From NCBI RefSeq assembly GCF_006716425.1, contig NZ_VFOZ01000001.1:6200001-6264000 (forward strand): a stretch of DNA of 64,000 nucleotides, read 5' to 3'. The position numbers and the translations under genes were made by a program. Below the pieces are notes generated by a model. That model was given only the letters and a program-made list of their open reading frames with translations, ran no database searches and was not told the origin of the DNA. The stretch is from Actinoallomurus bryophytorum (GTDB lineage Bacteria; Actinomycetota; Actinomycetes; Streptosporangiales; Streptosporangiaceae). Below, piece by piece: positions 34,019-42,851 of this stretch (its first letter is position 1; every line of letters starts with the position of its first letter).

Positions 34019-35569
34019 ATGCCCCTAGGACCGTTCGGCGACGTCGATCCCGCACGCCCGGCGATCGTCGTCGAACCCTCCGGCGTGGTCGTCACCTACG
34101 CCGAGTTGGAGGCCCGCTCGAACCAGGCCGCGCACCTGCTGCGAGCGCGCGGTCTCGGTCCCGGCGACCGCGTGGCGATCCTCGCCGAGAATCGCGCCGA
34201 ATACCTCGAACTGGCCTGGGCGGCGCAGCGCGCCGGGCTCTACTACGTGGGAGTCAACAGCCACCTCACCCCTGGTGAGGTCGGCTACATCATCCGCGAC
34301 AGCGGCGCCCAGCTGGTGGTCGCGTCCGACAAGCTCGCCGACGTGGCCACCACCGCGCTGACCGACCCCACGCTCGCACCCGCCGGCCGGCTGATGTTCG
34401 GAAAACCCCACGACGGGTGGGAGAGCTACGACGACGAGGTCTCGGACTCGCCGCAGACACCGATCCCCGACGAGTCCGAAGGAGACTTCATGCTGTACTC
34501 CTCGGGCACCACCGGCCGACCCAAGGGCATCAGGCGGCCGCTACCCGGTGGGCCGCTGGGCACCTATCCGGACACGACCGGACGGTGGCTGCGCGAACTG
34601 CTCGGGTTCACGCCCGGCGACACCTATCTCTCGCCGGCTCCGCTCTACCACGCCGCCCCGCTCGCCTGGTGCATGAGCGTGCACCGGAACGGCGGGACCG
34701 TCGTGGTCCTCGAGAGTTTCGACGCGGAACTTGCACTCGCGGCCATCGAGCGGCACCGGGTGACCCACAGCCAGTGGGTCCCGACGATGTTCACCCGCCT
34801 GCTCAAGCTCCCCGACGAGACACGGGCCCGGTACGACCTGTCGAGCCTGCGCCACGCCGTCCACGCCGCCGCGCCGTGCCCGGTCGAAGTGAAGCGGTCG
34901 ATGATCCAGTGGTGGGGCCCGATCCTGTTCGAGTACTACTCGAGCACCGAAGCGATCGGCGCCACCGCCATCACCTCGGAGGAATGGCTCCGCAGACCGG
35001 GTTCGGTCGGCACCCCCATCCTCGGCCGGCCGTACATCACCGACGACGAGGGCAACGACCTGCCCGCCGGCGAGGTGGGCACGGTGTGGTTCGCCGGGGC
35101 GAGCGATTTCGCCTACCACGGTGATCCGGGCAAGACCGCCGCGGTACGCGACGGCCGCGGCGGAGCCTCGGTCGGCGACGTCGGCCACCTCGACGAGGAC
35201 GGGTATCTGTTCCTCAGCGACCGCAGGACCCACCTCATCATCTCAGGCGGAGTGAACATCTATCCGCGGGAGATCGAGGACGCCCTGCTCATGCACCCCG
35301 CCGTCGCCGACATCGCCGTCCTCGGCCTGCCCGATCCCGAGATGGGCGAACGCGTGGTCGCGATCGTGCGACCGGAGGACCCGGCCGCGGCCGGCCCCGA
35401 GCTGGCCGGGGAACTGGTCGCCTTCGCCCGTACGAAGCTCGCCGGTTTCAAAGTCCCTCGCGACATCCGGTTCGCCGGGGAACTGCCCCGTACACCCACC
35501 GGCAAGATGCGCAAACACGAGCTCAAGGAGCGGCTGTCGCGCCCGGAGACCGAGATCTCCGGCGACTGA
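34019..35569 (+). CDS. Acyl-CoA synthetase (AMP-binding)
   Basis: A 516-residue ANL-superfamily enzyme activating a carboxylic acid with ATP and CoA. The P-loop motif is LYSSGTTGRPKGIRR (about residue 158), the A5 motif EYYSSTEAIG (about 305), the A8 hinge region DRRTHLIISGGVNIYP, and the catalytic lysine is in TPTGKMRKHEL near the end. All core motifs are intact. ATG 34019 follows GAGAAGGAG. It begins 13 nt after the TetR gene. The substrate, a fatty or aromatic acid, cannot be told apart from sequence alone. Confidence 0.9.
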   Translation: MPLGPFGDVDPARPAIVVEPSGVVVTYAELEARSNQAAHLLRARGLGPGDRVAILAENRAEYLELAWAAQRAGLYYVGVNSHLTPGEVGYIIRDSGAQLVVASDKLADVATTALTDPTLAPAGRLMFGKPHDGWESYDDEVSDSPQTPIPDESEGDFMLYSSGTTGRPKGIRRPLPGGPLGTYPDTTGRWLRELLGFTPGDTYLSPAPLYHAAPLAWCMSVHRNGGTVVVLESFDAELALAAIERHRVTHSQWVPTMFTRLLKLPDETRARYDLSSLRHAVHAAAPCPVEVKRSMIQWWGPILFEYYSSTEAIGATAITSEEWLRRPGSVGTPILGRPYITDDEGNDLPAGEVGTVWFAGASDFAYHGDPGKTAAVRDGRGGASVGDVGHLDEDGYLFLSDRRTHLIISGGVNIYPREIEDALLMHPAVADIAVLGLPDPEMGERVVAIVRPEDPAAAGPELAGELVAFARTKLAGFKVPRDIRFAGELPRTPTGKMRKHELKERLSRPETEISGD

Positions 35570-35599
35570 GCCGTCGGTGCCCGCCGAAGGCCTTGGCCC

Positions 35600-36202
35600 T
35601 CAGGCGGTCTTCGCCCCGGACTCGATGCGGTGTTGCAGGATTCCGTCGACTCCTTGGAGAAACGTGTCGCAGACCTCCAGCGGGTCGGAGAGGCAGCCCT
35701 CGGCCATCGCGCCGTCCCGCAGCATGACGAAGTGCCGGCCCGCGAGCTCGGGTGGCGTCTCCCCGACCTGCGCGAGCACGTCGGTGATGGTGCGCAGGAA
35801 CCACTCGCGGTGAGCGAGGACGGCCTTGTGAACGGGATGCTCCGGATCCGGATACTCCGCGACGGCGTTGAGGAAGGCGCACCCGCGGAAGCCGGCCGAC
35901 TGGATGCCGTCGGCGATCGACCTGGCGATGGCTCGCAAGATGTCGGCGCCCGTTCGGCCGCTGCCGAGAACCTTGCCGACCTGATCGCGCTCGGCCTGGT
36001 GGACGGCCTGCAGGTACGCGACGACGAGGTCATCCTTGCCGGGAAAATGCCGGTAAAGCGTCGCGCGGGTCACCTTCGCCTCCGCGACGATCCGATCGAT
36101 CCCGACGGAGTGGATCCCCTCGGTGTAGAAGAGCCGGGTGGCGGTCTCGAGCAGCCGCGACCGCGCCTCGGAAACCTGACCTCGAGCGTTGTGCGCCATC
36201 AT
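35600..36202 (-). CDS. TetR-family regulator, paralogue 2
   Basis: A 200-residue regulator closely related to the one at 33424-34005 (shared blocks GIDRIVAEAKVTRATLYRHF, FRGCAFLNAVAEYPDP and RHFVMLRDGAMAEG). It converges on the acyl-CoA synthetase. An AACGTT-core operator lies 14-30 bp upstream of its start codon, indicating autoregulation; the same box occurs twice before the DUF308/oxidoreductase operon. Confidence 0.88.
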   Translation of the reverse strand: MMAHNARGQVSEARSRLLETATRLFYTEGIHSVGIDRIVAEAKVTRATLYRHFPGKDDLVVAYLQAVHQAERDQVGKVLGSGRTGADILRAIARSIADGIQSAGFRGCAFLNAVAEYPDPEHPVHKAVLAHREWFLRTITDVLAQVGETPPELAGRHFVMLRDGAMAEGCLSDPLEVCDTFLQGVDGILQHRIESGAKTA

Positions 36203-36215
36203 GACGAGTGTAACC

Positions 36216-36232
36216 GATAGAACGTTCGGTAT
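36216..36232. promoter_or_regulatory. TetR-type operator, copy 3
   Basis: GATAGAACGTTCGGTAT lies 14 bp upstream of the TetR start at 36202 and is identical to the box at 28293-28309. Confidence 0.65.
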
Positions 36233-36372
36233 ATGCCGAAGCCTCCGCCCGGCAGCTCCAGGGCCGCGTACGACGGTCGCTGTCAGCGAAAGCCGTCCAG
36301 GCTCGTCCTCTGAACTGGCGAGATGAGGACAGGTGCCGCGGTCGGCAGGAGCTGGAATGTTATCTTTTGAAC

Positions 36373-37161
36373 ATGTTCAGTGGATTACCGGATAGCGGTG
36401 GACTCCAGCGCTTAGTGTGGATGTCCCGGATCGGGACGACGCTGTTCGTGACGGTGATGTTGGCCCTGTTCGCCGCCTTCGGCCCTTTCGCCATCTTGGC
36501 GATCGTCCTGGTGGTGCCCGCTTTGATCACTGGGCTCGGCACTCACCTTCTGAGCCAGGGGCGCCTGGTGGGCGCGGCGGTGACTTTGACCGCGACCTTG
36601 CCGTGCGCGGCCCTTGCCGTCACGGTTCCGGAGGAGCACGCCTTCACGGGACCGGTCGCCGGCATCGGAAGCATGTTGTTGGTGCTGTCCTGTGCGCTAC
36701 TGGGCTTGACCACAGAGGAGATCGTTTCTCGACCTGGCCGCCGGCGTGACGGGACTGCGAGTGTCGCAATAACGTTCCTGGCCTGGACTTTTCTCGCCAG
36801 TACGGTCACGTTCGTGCTGGCGGTGGTGCTGGGCCCGGACGCTCGTGGCTGGATGGCTCCCGGCGCCGCGACGTGCGCGAGCCTGTTCGCGCTGGTGACG
36901 GCCGTGGTGTGCGTCGCTGTCCGGCGCCTGCGGGCGGGAGCGGTGTTCCTGGCGCTGACACTGTTGTACCCGGGCGTCTGGGGCGGCGTCGTCCTGGTCG
37001 CCCGGACCGTTCGAGAGGTCCCCTCTCCGACGTCACCTGCGCCGTTGACCTCACATGCGCCGTCCAGGTCACACGCGCCGACAACGTCGCGTGTGCCGTC
37101 GCCGGTGAAAAGCCATTGCGCGTGTTACAGCGGAAGGCCCTGCTCCTGCCCGGGCGGCTGA
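36373..37161 (+). CDS. Hypothetical membrane protein with Cys-rich tail
   Basis: A 262-residue protein with about six hydrophobic segments (the first, TTLFVTVMLALFAAFGPFAI, near residue 25), then a Ser/Pro-rich stretch and an unusual C terminus, HCACYSGRPCSCPGG, with four cysteines. ATG 36373 is used; a TTG two codons earlier is possible. No family is recognised. GC content is lower than in most neighbours, which would fit recent arrival. The Cys cluster might bind metal or form disulfides if exported. Confidence 0.55.
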   Translation: MFSGLPDSGGLQRLVWMSRIGTTLFVTVMLALFAAFGPFAILAIVLVVPALITGLGTHLLSQGRLVGAAVTLTATLPCAALAVTVPEEHAFTGPVAGIGSMLLVLSCALLGLTTEEIVSRPGRRRDGTASVAITFLAWTFLASTVTFVLAVVLGPDARGWMAPGAATCASLFALVTAVVCVAVRRLRAGAVFLALTLLYPGVWGGVVLVARTVREVPSPTSPAPLTSHAPSRSHAPTTSRVPSPVKSHCACYSGRPCSCPGG

Positions 37162-37237
37162 AACCGCGCTGCCTGATGCGCCCACACTGCTTCGGCCGCC
37201 GTCGGTCCGGTTGAGAACGCCTTGGCCTTGTCGAACC

Positions 37238-37702
37238 TCAGCGCTGAGTGGAGCCCTGGTTCGCGTCGTGCCGATAGGCGTAGTAGATGAGCCCCTTGTG
37301 GAAGTCGGCCACCTTGTCGTACAGCGCGCGAGCCGGGGCGTTGTCCAGGGTGTTCCAGTAAAGGCGGGGGAAGCCCTGCTCCTCGGCGTCCCTCGCCACC
37401 CACCTGATCATTGCCGTTGCGATGCCCCGCCGCCGTACGTCCGGGTCCACGAACAGGTCCGCCAGATAGCACCTCCCCCCGGCCCCCCAGATGCCGGCGT
37501 GGAACACGTAGTGCGCGATGCCGGCCATCTCGCCGTCCACCCGAGCGGCGATCCCGCGTATCCGCTCCCCGCCGAGCACACGTCGCCAGGTCTGCTCGTA
37601 ACCGTCGTCGCCGATCGCGGTCCCGAAGTAGGCATGGTGCCCACGAGCCAGCACTTCCCAGCCGGCGCGGTCGGATTCGGTCAGGGAGCTGATCTCCACC
37701 AT
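37238..37702 (-). CDS. GNAT family N-acetyltransferase
   Basis: A 154-residue acetyltransferase. The acetyl-CoA loop is VRRRGIATAMIRWVARDA (about residues 87-104), preceded by CYLADLFVDPD and followed by RLYWNTLDNAPARALYDKVA. This is the diamine/GCN5-like arrangement. ATG 37702 is chosen; another ATG lies three codons upstream at 37711. The substrate is unknown. The 290 bp to the next gene (37712-38001) hold nothing I can support. Confidence 0.82.
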   Translation of the reverse strand: MVEISSLTESDRAGWEVLARGHHAYFGTAIGDDGYEQTWRRVLGGERIRGIAARVDGEMAGIAHYVFHAGIWGAGGRCYLADLFVDPDVRRRGIATAMIRWVARDAEEQGFPRLYWNTLDNAPARALYDKVADFHKGLIYYAYRHDANQGSTQR

Positions 37703-38001
37703 GGCGCCCATCCTGTCCTACGGTCAGGTCGGCGGTGGGCGCGCATCAGGAAGCCGGTCAGCGTCGCGTCGAACGGCGCCCTCAGCTTGGGAATCAAATG
37801 GAGATCGGCCGTCAGCGTCCCTGACCTGCGGGGGACGTCAACCTACCCGGCGCGGCACCCGACGGTAGTGATGCGCCATTTCTCCGGCGGACGGGCGCGA
37901 CGGGCCGGGTGCGGCGGTCACGGTCGCGGCGGGGACGCTCTACGGCCGCCCTTGGTCGGTGACGGCGATGCCCTGTTCCGGAAAACAAGCCGTGCTTCCA
38001 G

Positions 38002-38931
38002 ATGCGCATGAGCGACAGGAACGGGGGATCCGTCAATCTTTCCAGCGCTCTCCTTTCCGCTCCCGTCGGGCCGGGCGAGTGGCACATGTACGGCCTCGAC
38101 GGCAGCCGTATCAACTTCGCGTTCGGCATAGCGGCTCCCGACGCCGTGCGTTATGAGTTGCGGTTCGCCGACGCCAATCCGGCACGGATCACGCCGGTCG
38201 CCTACGGCGGCGTACGGTATTTCGGATTCGCCTATTCGACCGATCGGCTCGCGAATTACGTTGAGACGGTGGCGGGGTATGACTCGAAGGGCCGGCGAGT
38301 CGTGGCCCTGGAGCCGTGGAGTGAGGGCAACCGGCGACCGCGTCCCCAGGTCTCCGCACTGCGAGCACCCGCGACGACGATCGGCTCGGGCGTGGTCGAC
38401 GGCGTTGCCTGGCGCGTGCAGAAGTTGCCGCCGAAATCGGAGGCCACCTACGCCAAGGCGGGGTTCGGACTCACGGAAATGGCCGGAGGGCTCCCCGCCG
38501 GCACCTTCACCTGCGATTCGGTGACCGTCGGAGGGACGAGTGATGCCCCGCAGTGCGGCTCTCTGCAGCCCACCGTAATCGCGCAGCCGAACATGCCGAT
38601 GAACGGAACGTGTATCGGCCGCGGTGTTTCGACGATCTGCAGCGGCGTCCTAGACCCGCAGGTCGACCGCCTGGTTCTCGTCCTCAGCGACGGCCGCAAG
38701 CAGACCTCGCGGCCCGTGATGTTCCACGGCCACCGCTTCACGGCGTTCGCGTACCCGGAGGATCATCCAGCACGCTCGCCCACGGCCTACAACGGCCACG
38801 GGGCCATGATCGCCTTTACCGACTTCACCACCGAGCAGTATTGCGCTGGACGCCCTCACTGCCGGCCATGGCGAATCGAACCGACGACCTGTTCATTACG
38901 AGTCAGAGGGTCGCCTGGTCCAGGGCCTTGA
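38002..38931 (+). CDS. Hypothetical protein, possibly N-terminally truncated
   Basis: A frame of up to 309 residues with beta-rich composition, for example GEWHMYGLDGSRINFAFGIA and LDPQVDRLVLVLSDGRKQ. There is no signal peptide, no clear ribosome site and no known domain, so the N terminus may be missing. The last 20 or so residues run across a tRNA-like fragment and the 3' end of hrpA, which suggests the original end has been replaced. Codon use and lower GC differ from neighbours. It could be a non-functional leftover of an accessory gene. Confidence 0.45.
   Translation: MRMSDRNGGSVNLSSALLSAPVGPGEWHMYGLDGSRINFAFGIAAPDAVRYELRFADANPARITPVAYGGVRYFGFAYSTDRLANYVETVAGYDSKGRRVVALEPWSEGNRRPRPQVSALRAPATTIGSGVVDGVAWRVQKLPPKSEATYAKAGFGLTEMAGGLPAGTFTCDSVTVGGTSDAPQCGSLQPTVIAQPNMPMNGTCIGRGVSTICSGVLDPQVDRLVLVLSDGRKQTSRPVMFHGHRFTAFAYPEDHPARSPTAYNGHGAMIAFTDFTTEQYCAGRPHCRPWRIEPTTCSLRVRGSPGPGP
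38872..38906 (-). tRNA. tRNA-Thr(CGT)-like 3'-half fragment at the end of hrpA
   Basis: Minus strand reads GACTCGTAATGAACAGG then TCGTCGGTTCGATTCG: an anticodon loop CTCGTAA, variable loop AGGTC and the first part of the T-arm, much like actinobacterial tRNA-Thr(CGT). The 5' half and the acceptor end are absent. It overlaps the hrpA stop by 4 nt. It resembles an integrase attachment core left after excision or decay. Confidence 0.55.
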
Positions 38932-41900
38932 GGATGCGCTTCTCCGAAACCGGGTACGCGGTGCCGAGCTGCTGCGCGAAGAAGCTGACCCGCAGTTCCT
39001 CGATCATCCACCGCACCTCGCGGACCTTCGGGTTGGACGGATGGGCGTCGCGGGTCCGGACGTACCGGGCCTCCACCTGCTGGATCTGCTGCATCCGCTC
39101 GCGGTCGCGGTACGGGTCGTCAGGCAGGCGTTCCAGGCGCCGGTCGATGGCGCGGAGGTAGCGGAGCATGTCCGGCAGGCGGGGGGCGCCCGCCGCCGTG
39201 ACGAAGCCCGGGAAGATCAGCCGGGAGAGCTGGGCGCGCACGTCCGTCAGTGACGAGGCCAGGGTCGGGCTGCCCAGGCTCTTCAGCCGGGCCTCGGCCT
39301 CGTGGGCGGCGGCCAGGAGGCGTTGCGCGTGCGCGAAGATGACCGAGGTGGTGTCGCTCAGCTCCGCGCGTACGTGGTCCTTCAGGCGGACGAAGGCCGC
39401 CTCGTCCCATGCCGGTCCGCCCGCCTCGGTGATCAGTTTGTCCGCGGCGCAGAGCACGCAGTCCTCCAGCAGCGCCGTGACGCTGCCGTGCGGGGTGCTG
39501 CTCAGCACCAGCTTGGCCTGGTTGCTGAGCTTCGACTGCAGCGACTTGACCGGCGACGGGGAGTTCAGCAGCACCAGGCGCCGGGTGCCGCGCCACATCG
39601 AGCGCTGCTGCTCCGCCTCGGTCGCGTACGTGCGGATGGCCACGCTGTCGCCCTCGTCGACGAGAGCCGGGTACGCCTTGACCCGTCCGCGCTCGTGGAG
39701 GCGGGGGAGCGTGCCGAAGTCCCAGGTCCGCAGGCCCTGCCGCGCGATGGCGTCCGAGGCGCGCGACAGCGTGTCCGACACCTTGGGCGCCAGCTGCCGT
39801 TTCAGCGAGGCCAGGTCCTTGCCCTCGGCCAGGGTGTTCCGGCGGTCCACCACCCGGTAGGTGATCTTCAGATGGTCGGGTACCCGGCTGAGGTCCCAGG
39901 CCGAGGGTGGTACCTCCACGCCGGTCATCGCCCGGAGTTCGCGCGACAGCGACTCCAGGAGCGGGCCGGATGACGGGTCGAGACGCGACAGCACCTGCCG
40001 GGCCACGTCGGGCGCGGGTACGAAGTTGACCCGCAGCCGCTTGGGCAGTGAGCGGATCAGCTCGGTGACCAGGTCCGAGCGCAGCCCGGGGATCTGCCAG
40101 TCGAACCCGGCGGCGTCCACCTGGTTGAGCACCGGCAGCGGGATCTGCACCGTCACGCCGTCGGCGTCCGTACCGGGCTCGAACTGGTACGACAGGGGCA
40201 GCCGCTGGCCGTCCGCCTGCCAGGCGTCGGGGTAGTCGGCCTGCTGTATCTCCTCGGCCACGTCGTTGACCAGCATCGACGTGGAGAAGGTGAGCAGGTC
40301 CGGCGTCTCGCGCCGTGCCTTCTTCCACCAGGAGTCGAAGTGGCGCGCCGACACCGCCGAGGCCGGGAGCCGCTCGTCGTAGAACTCGAACAGCGTCTCG
40401 TCGTCCACGACGATGCCGCGCCGGCGGGCCCGGTGTTCGAGCTCCTCGGCCTCTTCGAGGAGCCGCCGGTTGTCGCGCAGGAACTGGTGGTGGCTGTCCC
40501 AGTCACCCTCGACCAGGGCGTTGCGGATGAACAGGTCCCGGCACATCTCCGGGTCGATCCGCGCGTAGTTCACCTTGCGCTGCGCCACGATCGGGACGCC
40601 GTACAGCGTGACCTTCTCGTACGCCATCACGGCGCCCTGGTTCTTCTCCCAGTGCGGCTCGCTGTAGGTGCGCTTGACCAGATGCCCCGCGAGCGGCTCC
40701 ACCCACTCCGGCTCGATCCTGGCGGCGATCCGCGCCCAGAGCCGTGAGGTCTCCACCAGCTCCGCCGCCATGACCCAGCGCGGCGGCTTCTTGGCCAGCG
40801 CCGATCCCGGGAAGATGGCGAAACGGGCGCTCCGCGCGCCGTCGTACTCCCGCAGCCCCCGTCGCCGGTCCGGGGGGCCGCCGGAGTCCTTCTTGGTCTC
40901 GTCCATCAGCCCGATGTGCGACAGCAGCCCGGCCAGCAGAGAGACGTGCACCTGCTGCGGGTCGGCCGGGGTGGAGTTCAGCGTCACCCCGAGGTCCTTG
41001 CCGACCTGCCGGAGCTGCCCGAAGATGTCCTGCCACTCGCGTACGCGCAGGTAGTGCAGGTACTCCTGCTTGCACAGCCGCCGGAACTGGTTGCCCGACA
41101 GCTCCTTCTGGCGCTCTTGGAGGTAGGTCCACAGGTTGAGGTACGCGAGGAAGTCCGACTCCTTGTCGGCGAACCGCGCGTGCTGTTCGTCCGCCGCCTG
41201 CCGCTTCTCGGTGGGGCGCTCGCGCGGGTCCTGGATCGACAGCGCCGCGGCGATGACCATGACCTCGCGTACGCAGCCGTTCTTGTCGGCCTCCAGCACC
41301 ATGCGGGCGAGCCGGGGGTCGACGGGCAGCTGGGCCAGCTTACGGCCGAGCGGAGTGAGGCCGCCCGAGGCCAGGGCGCCGAGCTCCTCCAGGAGGTTCA
41401 CGCCGTCCTTGACGTTGCGCCGGTCGGGCGGGTCGATGAACGGGAAGTCGAGGATGTCGCCCAGGCCCAGGTTGGTCATCTGCAGGATGACGGAGGCCAG
41501 GTTGGTGCGCAGGATCTCCGCGTCGGTGAACTCCGGCCGGGCGAGGAAGTCCTCCTCGGAGTAGAGCCGGATGCACACCCCCTCCGACAGGCGCCCGCAG
41601 CGGCCCTTGCGCTGGTTGGCCGACGCCTGCGACACCGGCTCGATCGGCAGCCGCTGCACCTTGGTCCGGTGGCTGTAGCGCGAGATGCGGGCGGTGCCGG
41701 GGTCGATGACGTACTTGATGCCCGGGACGGTCAGCGAGGTCTCGGCGACGTTGGTGGCCAGCACGATGCGCCGGCCCCGGTGCGACTGGAACACCCGGTG
41801 CTGCTCGGCCACCGAGAGACGCGCGTACAGCGGGAGTACCTCCACGCCGCGCAGCTTCTGCTTCTCCAGCGCGTCCGCGGTGTCGCGGATCTCGCGCTCG

Positions 41901-42769
41901 CCGGACAGGAAGACCAGGACGTCACCGGGTGGTTCGAGGGCGAGCTCGTCCACGGCGTCCAGGATCGCCTGCGTCTGGTCGTCCTCCTCCTCGATCGGCC
42001 GGTAGCGGACCTCCACGGGGTACGTCCGGCCGGACACCTCGATGATCGGCGCGTCCGCGAAGTGCCGGGAGAAGCGCTCGGGATCGATCGTGGCCGAGGT
42101 GATGATCACCTTGAGGTCGGGCCGCCTGGGCAGCAGCTGCTTGACGTAGCCGAGGATGAAGTCGATGTTCAGGCTGCGCTCGTGGGCCTCGTCGATGATC
42201 AGCGTGTCGTACCGCCGCAGCATCCGGTCGCGGGTGAGCTCGTTCAGCAGGATGCCGTCGGTCATCACCTTGACCAGCGTGCTGTCGCCCGAGTGGTCGG
42301 CGAACCGCACCTGGTAGCCCACGGCCTCGCCGAGCGGGGTGTTCAGCTCCTCGGCGATCCGCTCCGCGACGGTACGGGCGGCGAGCCGGCGCGGCTGGGT
42401 GTGGCCGATCAGGCCCTTCACCCCCAGGCCCAGCTCCAGGCAGATCTTCGGCAGCTGCGTGGTCTTGCCGGACCCCGTCTCTCCGGCGACGATCACGACC
42501 TGGTTCTTCTCGATGGCGTCGCGGATCTCGTCCTTGCGCCTGCTGACCGGCAGCGCCTCGGGATAGGTGATCTCGGGCATGGCCTCGCGGCGCAGGGCGA
42601 CGCGGAGTTCGGCGGCCTCGACCTCGGCGGCGACCTTCGCGACGATCGCGTCGCGCGCGGCGGCGTCGCGTGCGCCGCGGATGCCGTCGAGACGGCGGCG
42701 CAGCCGATGCTGGTCGCGCAGCATCAACTCGGGCAGCCGTGACCGCACGTCAGAGAGCGAAGATCCCAT
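38903..42769 (-). CDS. hrpA: ATP-dependent RNA helicase HrpA
   Basis: A 1288-residue DEAH-box helicase, the usual length for bacterial HrpA. Walker A GETGSGKTT lies near residue 93, the DEAH box in LIIDEAHERSLNIDF near 190, motif III SATI near 225 and motif VI in QRKGRCGR near 385. Helicase-associated and OB-fold regions follow and then the long DUF3418 C-terminal domain. ATG 42769 (MGSSLSDVRSRLPEL) is preferred to the frame start at 42823. HrpA unwinds mRNA and helps rescue stalled ribosomes in E. coli. It stands alone. Confidence 0.93.
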   Translation of the reverse strand: MGSSLSDVRSRLPELMLRDQHRLRRRLDGIRGARDAAARDAIVAKVAAEVEAAELRVALRREAMPEITYPEALPVSRRKDEIRDAIEKNQVVIVAGETGSGKTTQLPKICLELGLGVKGLIGHTQPRRLAARTVAERIAEELNTPLGEAVGYQVRFADHSGDSTLVKVMTDGILLNELTRDRMLRRYDTLIIDEAHERSLNIDFILGYVKQLLPRRPDLKVIITSATIDPERFSRHFADAPIIEVSGRTYPVEVRYRPIEEEDDQTQAILDAVDELALEPPGDVLVFLSGEREIRDTADALEKQKLRGVEVLPLYARLSVAEQHRVFQSHRGRRIVLATNVAETSLTVPGIKYVIDPGTARISRYSHRTKVQRLPIEPVSQASANQRKGRCGRLSEGVCIRLYSEEDFLARPEFTDAEILRTNLASVILQMTNLGLGDILDFPFIDPPDRRNVKDGVNLLEELGALASGGLTPLGRKLAQLPVDPRLARMVLEADKNGCVREVMVIAAALSIQDPRERPTEKRQAADEQHARFADKESDFLAYLNLWTYLQERQKELSGNQFRRLCKQEYLHYLRVREWQDIFGQLRQVGKDLGVTLNSTPADPQQVHVSLLAGLLSHIGLMDETKKDSGGPPDRRRGLREYDGARSARFAIFPGSALAKKPPRWVMAAELVETSRLWARIAARIEPEWVEPLAGHLVKRTYSEPHWEKNQGAVMAYEKVTLYGVPIVAQRKVNYARIDPEMCRDLFIRNALVEGDWDSHHQFLRDNRRLLEEAEELEHRARRRGIVVDDETLFEFYDERLPASAVSARHFDSWWKKARRETPDLLTFSTSMLVNDVAEEIQQADYPDAWQADGQRLPLSYQFEPGTDADGVTVQIPLPVLNQVDAAGFDWQIPGLRSDLVTELIRSLPKRLRVNFVPAPDVARQVLSRLDPSSGPLLESLSRELRAMTGVEVPPSAWDLSRVPDHLKITYRVVDRRNTLAEGKDLASLKRQLAPKVSDTLSRASDAIARQGLRTWDFGTLPRLHERGRVKAYPALVDEGDSVAIRTYATEAEQQRSMWRGTRRLVLLNSPSPVKSLQSKLSNQAKLVLSSTPHGSVTALLEDCVLCAADKLITEAGGPAWDEAAFVRLKDHVRAELSDTTSVIFAHAQRLLAAAHEAEARLKSLGSPTLASSLTDVRAQLSRLIFPGFVTAAGAPRLPDMLRYLRAIDRRLERLPDDPYRDRERMQQIQQVEARYVRTRDAHPSNPKVREVRWMIEELRVSFFAQQLGTAYPVSEKRILKALDQATL

Positions 42770-42851
42770 ACAACCGGAAAGGATAGGCAAGCTGCCGGAC
42801 CACCCGGCGCCTGGGACCACCACCGTGCCCGATGATCAGGCCTCCCGCCAC

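Noticed and set aside
40916-42742. 608-codon plus-strand frame opposite hrpA
   Set aside because: It is a shadow of hrpA; composition is Val/Leu/Arg-rich without domain motifs, and hrpA motifs are intact on the other strand.
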